Origin: Lederbergia citri
GTDB taxonomy: Bacteria > Bacillota > Bacilli > Bacillales > Bacillaceae_C
Length of the DNA: 64,000 nucleotides
Direction of reading: 5' to 3'
Assembly (NCBI RefSeq): GCF_018343625.1
Contig: NZ_JAGYPG010000002.1
Span: 415,280 to 479,279, forward strand
This document shows, piece by piece, positions 63,096-64,000 of this stretch. The number at the start of each line of letters is the position of its first letter. Within the stretch, counting starts at the first letter, position 1. Made by a program: the position numbers and the translations under genes. The notes under the pieces were generated by a model, which worked only from the letters and a program-made list of their open reading frames with translations, did not search any database and had not been told where the DNA came from.

Positions 63096-64000
63096 TTATT
63101 TACTCAATAAATCCGCTATCTCAGTCTCCATCTTATTAAAAGCCTCTTCTGGAGTTGCCTTATCTGCCCAAATCGTATCTAAATTGCGAATGATAATATC
63201 TTTAATTGGCCAAACCTTATTCGATTGTTTCGGAAAGGCAACTTGTTGAGCTGCTTTTTCATAATCACTTCGATAAGGCATGTTCTTAAATTCTTCCGAT
63301 TCGACAACTGTCGTTTTACTCGGTATGTGGCCAGCACGCGTCCAAATTTGGCCGTGGTCAGCAATAAAGTCCGCGAATTCAAGGGCTGCTTGAGCTTTCT
63401 CCGTATCTTCCTTCTTTTGAACCGGCAGGAAAATTGTATGGGAATCTCCCCAAGTTGCCGGTTTATCATAAAGAGTAGGCAGAGGGATGACACCAAAATC
63501 TAGACCATCCGTTTTTTCAAAAGTACCCGTTGCCCAAACGCCGGTAATAATCGTCGCTGCATTGCCCGTTTGGAACGGTTGATAAAAGTCTTCCATGTTC
63601 AAAGGAATAACCTTATCCTTGTAATAAAGATCCTTCATAAAGTTAGCTGCTTCAATCGCTTTCTCTTTATCGATTTGTGGAGCTGTTAAATCATCCGAGA
63701 CAACATCATTGCCGCCAAGCTGATGATAAAGCGCCCACCATAGTCTGAAAGGATCATCTCCTGCAGTCGGGAAAGCAAAAGTTGTCAGCTTTGAGTCCGT
63801 TGCTTTGAGCGTATTCATAAAATCTTTAAAGCCCTGCGCTCCGCTTTCCATTTTCGGCATTCCGTTTTCATCCAATAACCCCGCTGCATCCAAATGCTTT
63901 TTATTATAGTAAAAAACGATTGGATGTGTATCGATTGGAACTGCATAATGTTTGCCGTCAAAAATGGTGGCATCCAAAATATTCTTGTTATACGAATCCC
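63096..64000 (-). CDS. CUT1 sugar ABC importer solute-binding protein (N-terminus beyond window)
   Basis: About 301 codons are visible and the frame is open to the right edge, so the signal peptide and N-terminal part are missing. DGKHYAVPIDTHPIVFYYNKKHLDAAGLL and the ITGVWATGTFEKTDGLDFGVIPLP region are typical of family 1 sugar-binding proteins. It resembles the binding protein at 38401 in pattern (PLDVHPLALYYNKDLLEKSG there). It supplies ligand to the two permeases encoded downstream. Confidence 0.88.
   Translation of the reverse strand, partial: DSYNKNILDATIFDGKHYAVPIDTHPIVFYYNKKHLDAAGLLDENGMPKMESGAQGFKDFMNTLKATDSKLTTFAFPTAGDDPFRLWWALYHQLGGNDVVSDDLTAPQIDKEKAIEAANFMKDLYYKDKVIPLNMEDFYQPFQTGNAATIITGVWATGTFEKTDGLDFGVIPLPTLYDKPATWGDSHTIFLPVQKKEDTEKAQAALEFADFIADHGQIWTRAGHIPSKTTVVESEEFKNMPYRSDYEKAAQQVAFPKQSNKVWPIKDIIIRNLDTIWADKATPEEAFNKMETEIADLLSK

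Overview
The window looks like a chromosomal segment from a spore-forming, AT-rich Bacillaceae bacterium. The basis is a GerA-type germinant receptor operon, ribosome binding sites of the AAGGAGG type, frequent GTG/TTG starts, catabolite-response (cre-like) sites, AraR-like boxes, and araN/araM/abfA genes close to those of Bacillus subtilis. I cannot name the genus. Most of the window is a plant-polysaccharide island: arabinan/arabinoxylan, (galacto)mannan and fucosylated glycans. No tRNA, rRNA, CRISPR array or prophage was seen.

Layout. 1-139: right end of an IS3-family element. 168-2061: a major-facilitator transporter and an FMN reductase. 2154-6361: four-gene germinant receptor operon. 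6642-7030: two blocks of 51-bp repeats. 7126-12665: mannan module (beta-mannosidase, SGNH esterase, GH113 mannanase, a GH36 alpha-galactosidase remnant, LacI regulator), followed by another 51-bp array. 13209-18704: MacB-like ABC export operon. 19013-27090: araM, an orphan binding protein, a sugar permease, a YesL-like protein and the araNPQ arabino-oligosaccharide importer. 27483-29998: GH4 alpha-galactosidase and an AraC regulator. 30065-33429: MoxR/DUF58/DUF4129 operon. 33609-33801: a 21-bp repeat array. 34131-35681: glycosyltransferase. 35953-45208: second CUT1 importer locus with two GH43 enzymes, a GH2 enzyme and a two-domain HTH regulator. 45299-50817: a set of genes matching the oxidative, non-phosphorylated L-fucose pathway, with a frameshifted GH29 fucosidase. 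50959-51587: a small spore-type gene and a frameshifted glyoxalase-fold gene. 51725-59108: two GH51 arabinofuranosidases and araA, araD, araB. 59421-64000: a GH2 enzyme and a third CUT1 importer cut by the right edge.

How it works together. Extracellular oligosaccharides enter through three CUT1 ABC importers, none with its own ATPase (a shared MsmX-type ATPase elsewhere is expected). The glycosidases carry no evident export signals, except that one GH43 has an N-terminal membrane anchor, so most hydrolysis is inferred to be cytoplasmic. Released L-arabinose goes through AraA, AraB and AraD to xylulose 5-phosphate. AraR-like boxes precede araBDA, araM and araN, but araR is not in the window. 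Fucose would be oxidised and split to pyruvate and lactate.

The most unusual signal is a set of four intergenic tandem arrays whose repeat units differ in sequence but share an exact 51-bp period. One lies inside the araB-araD-araA gene run. Another, beside the lacI gene, carries sequences close to that regulator's probable operator.
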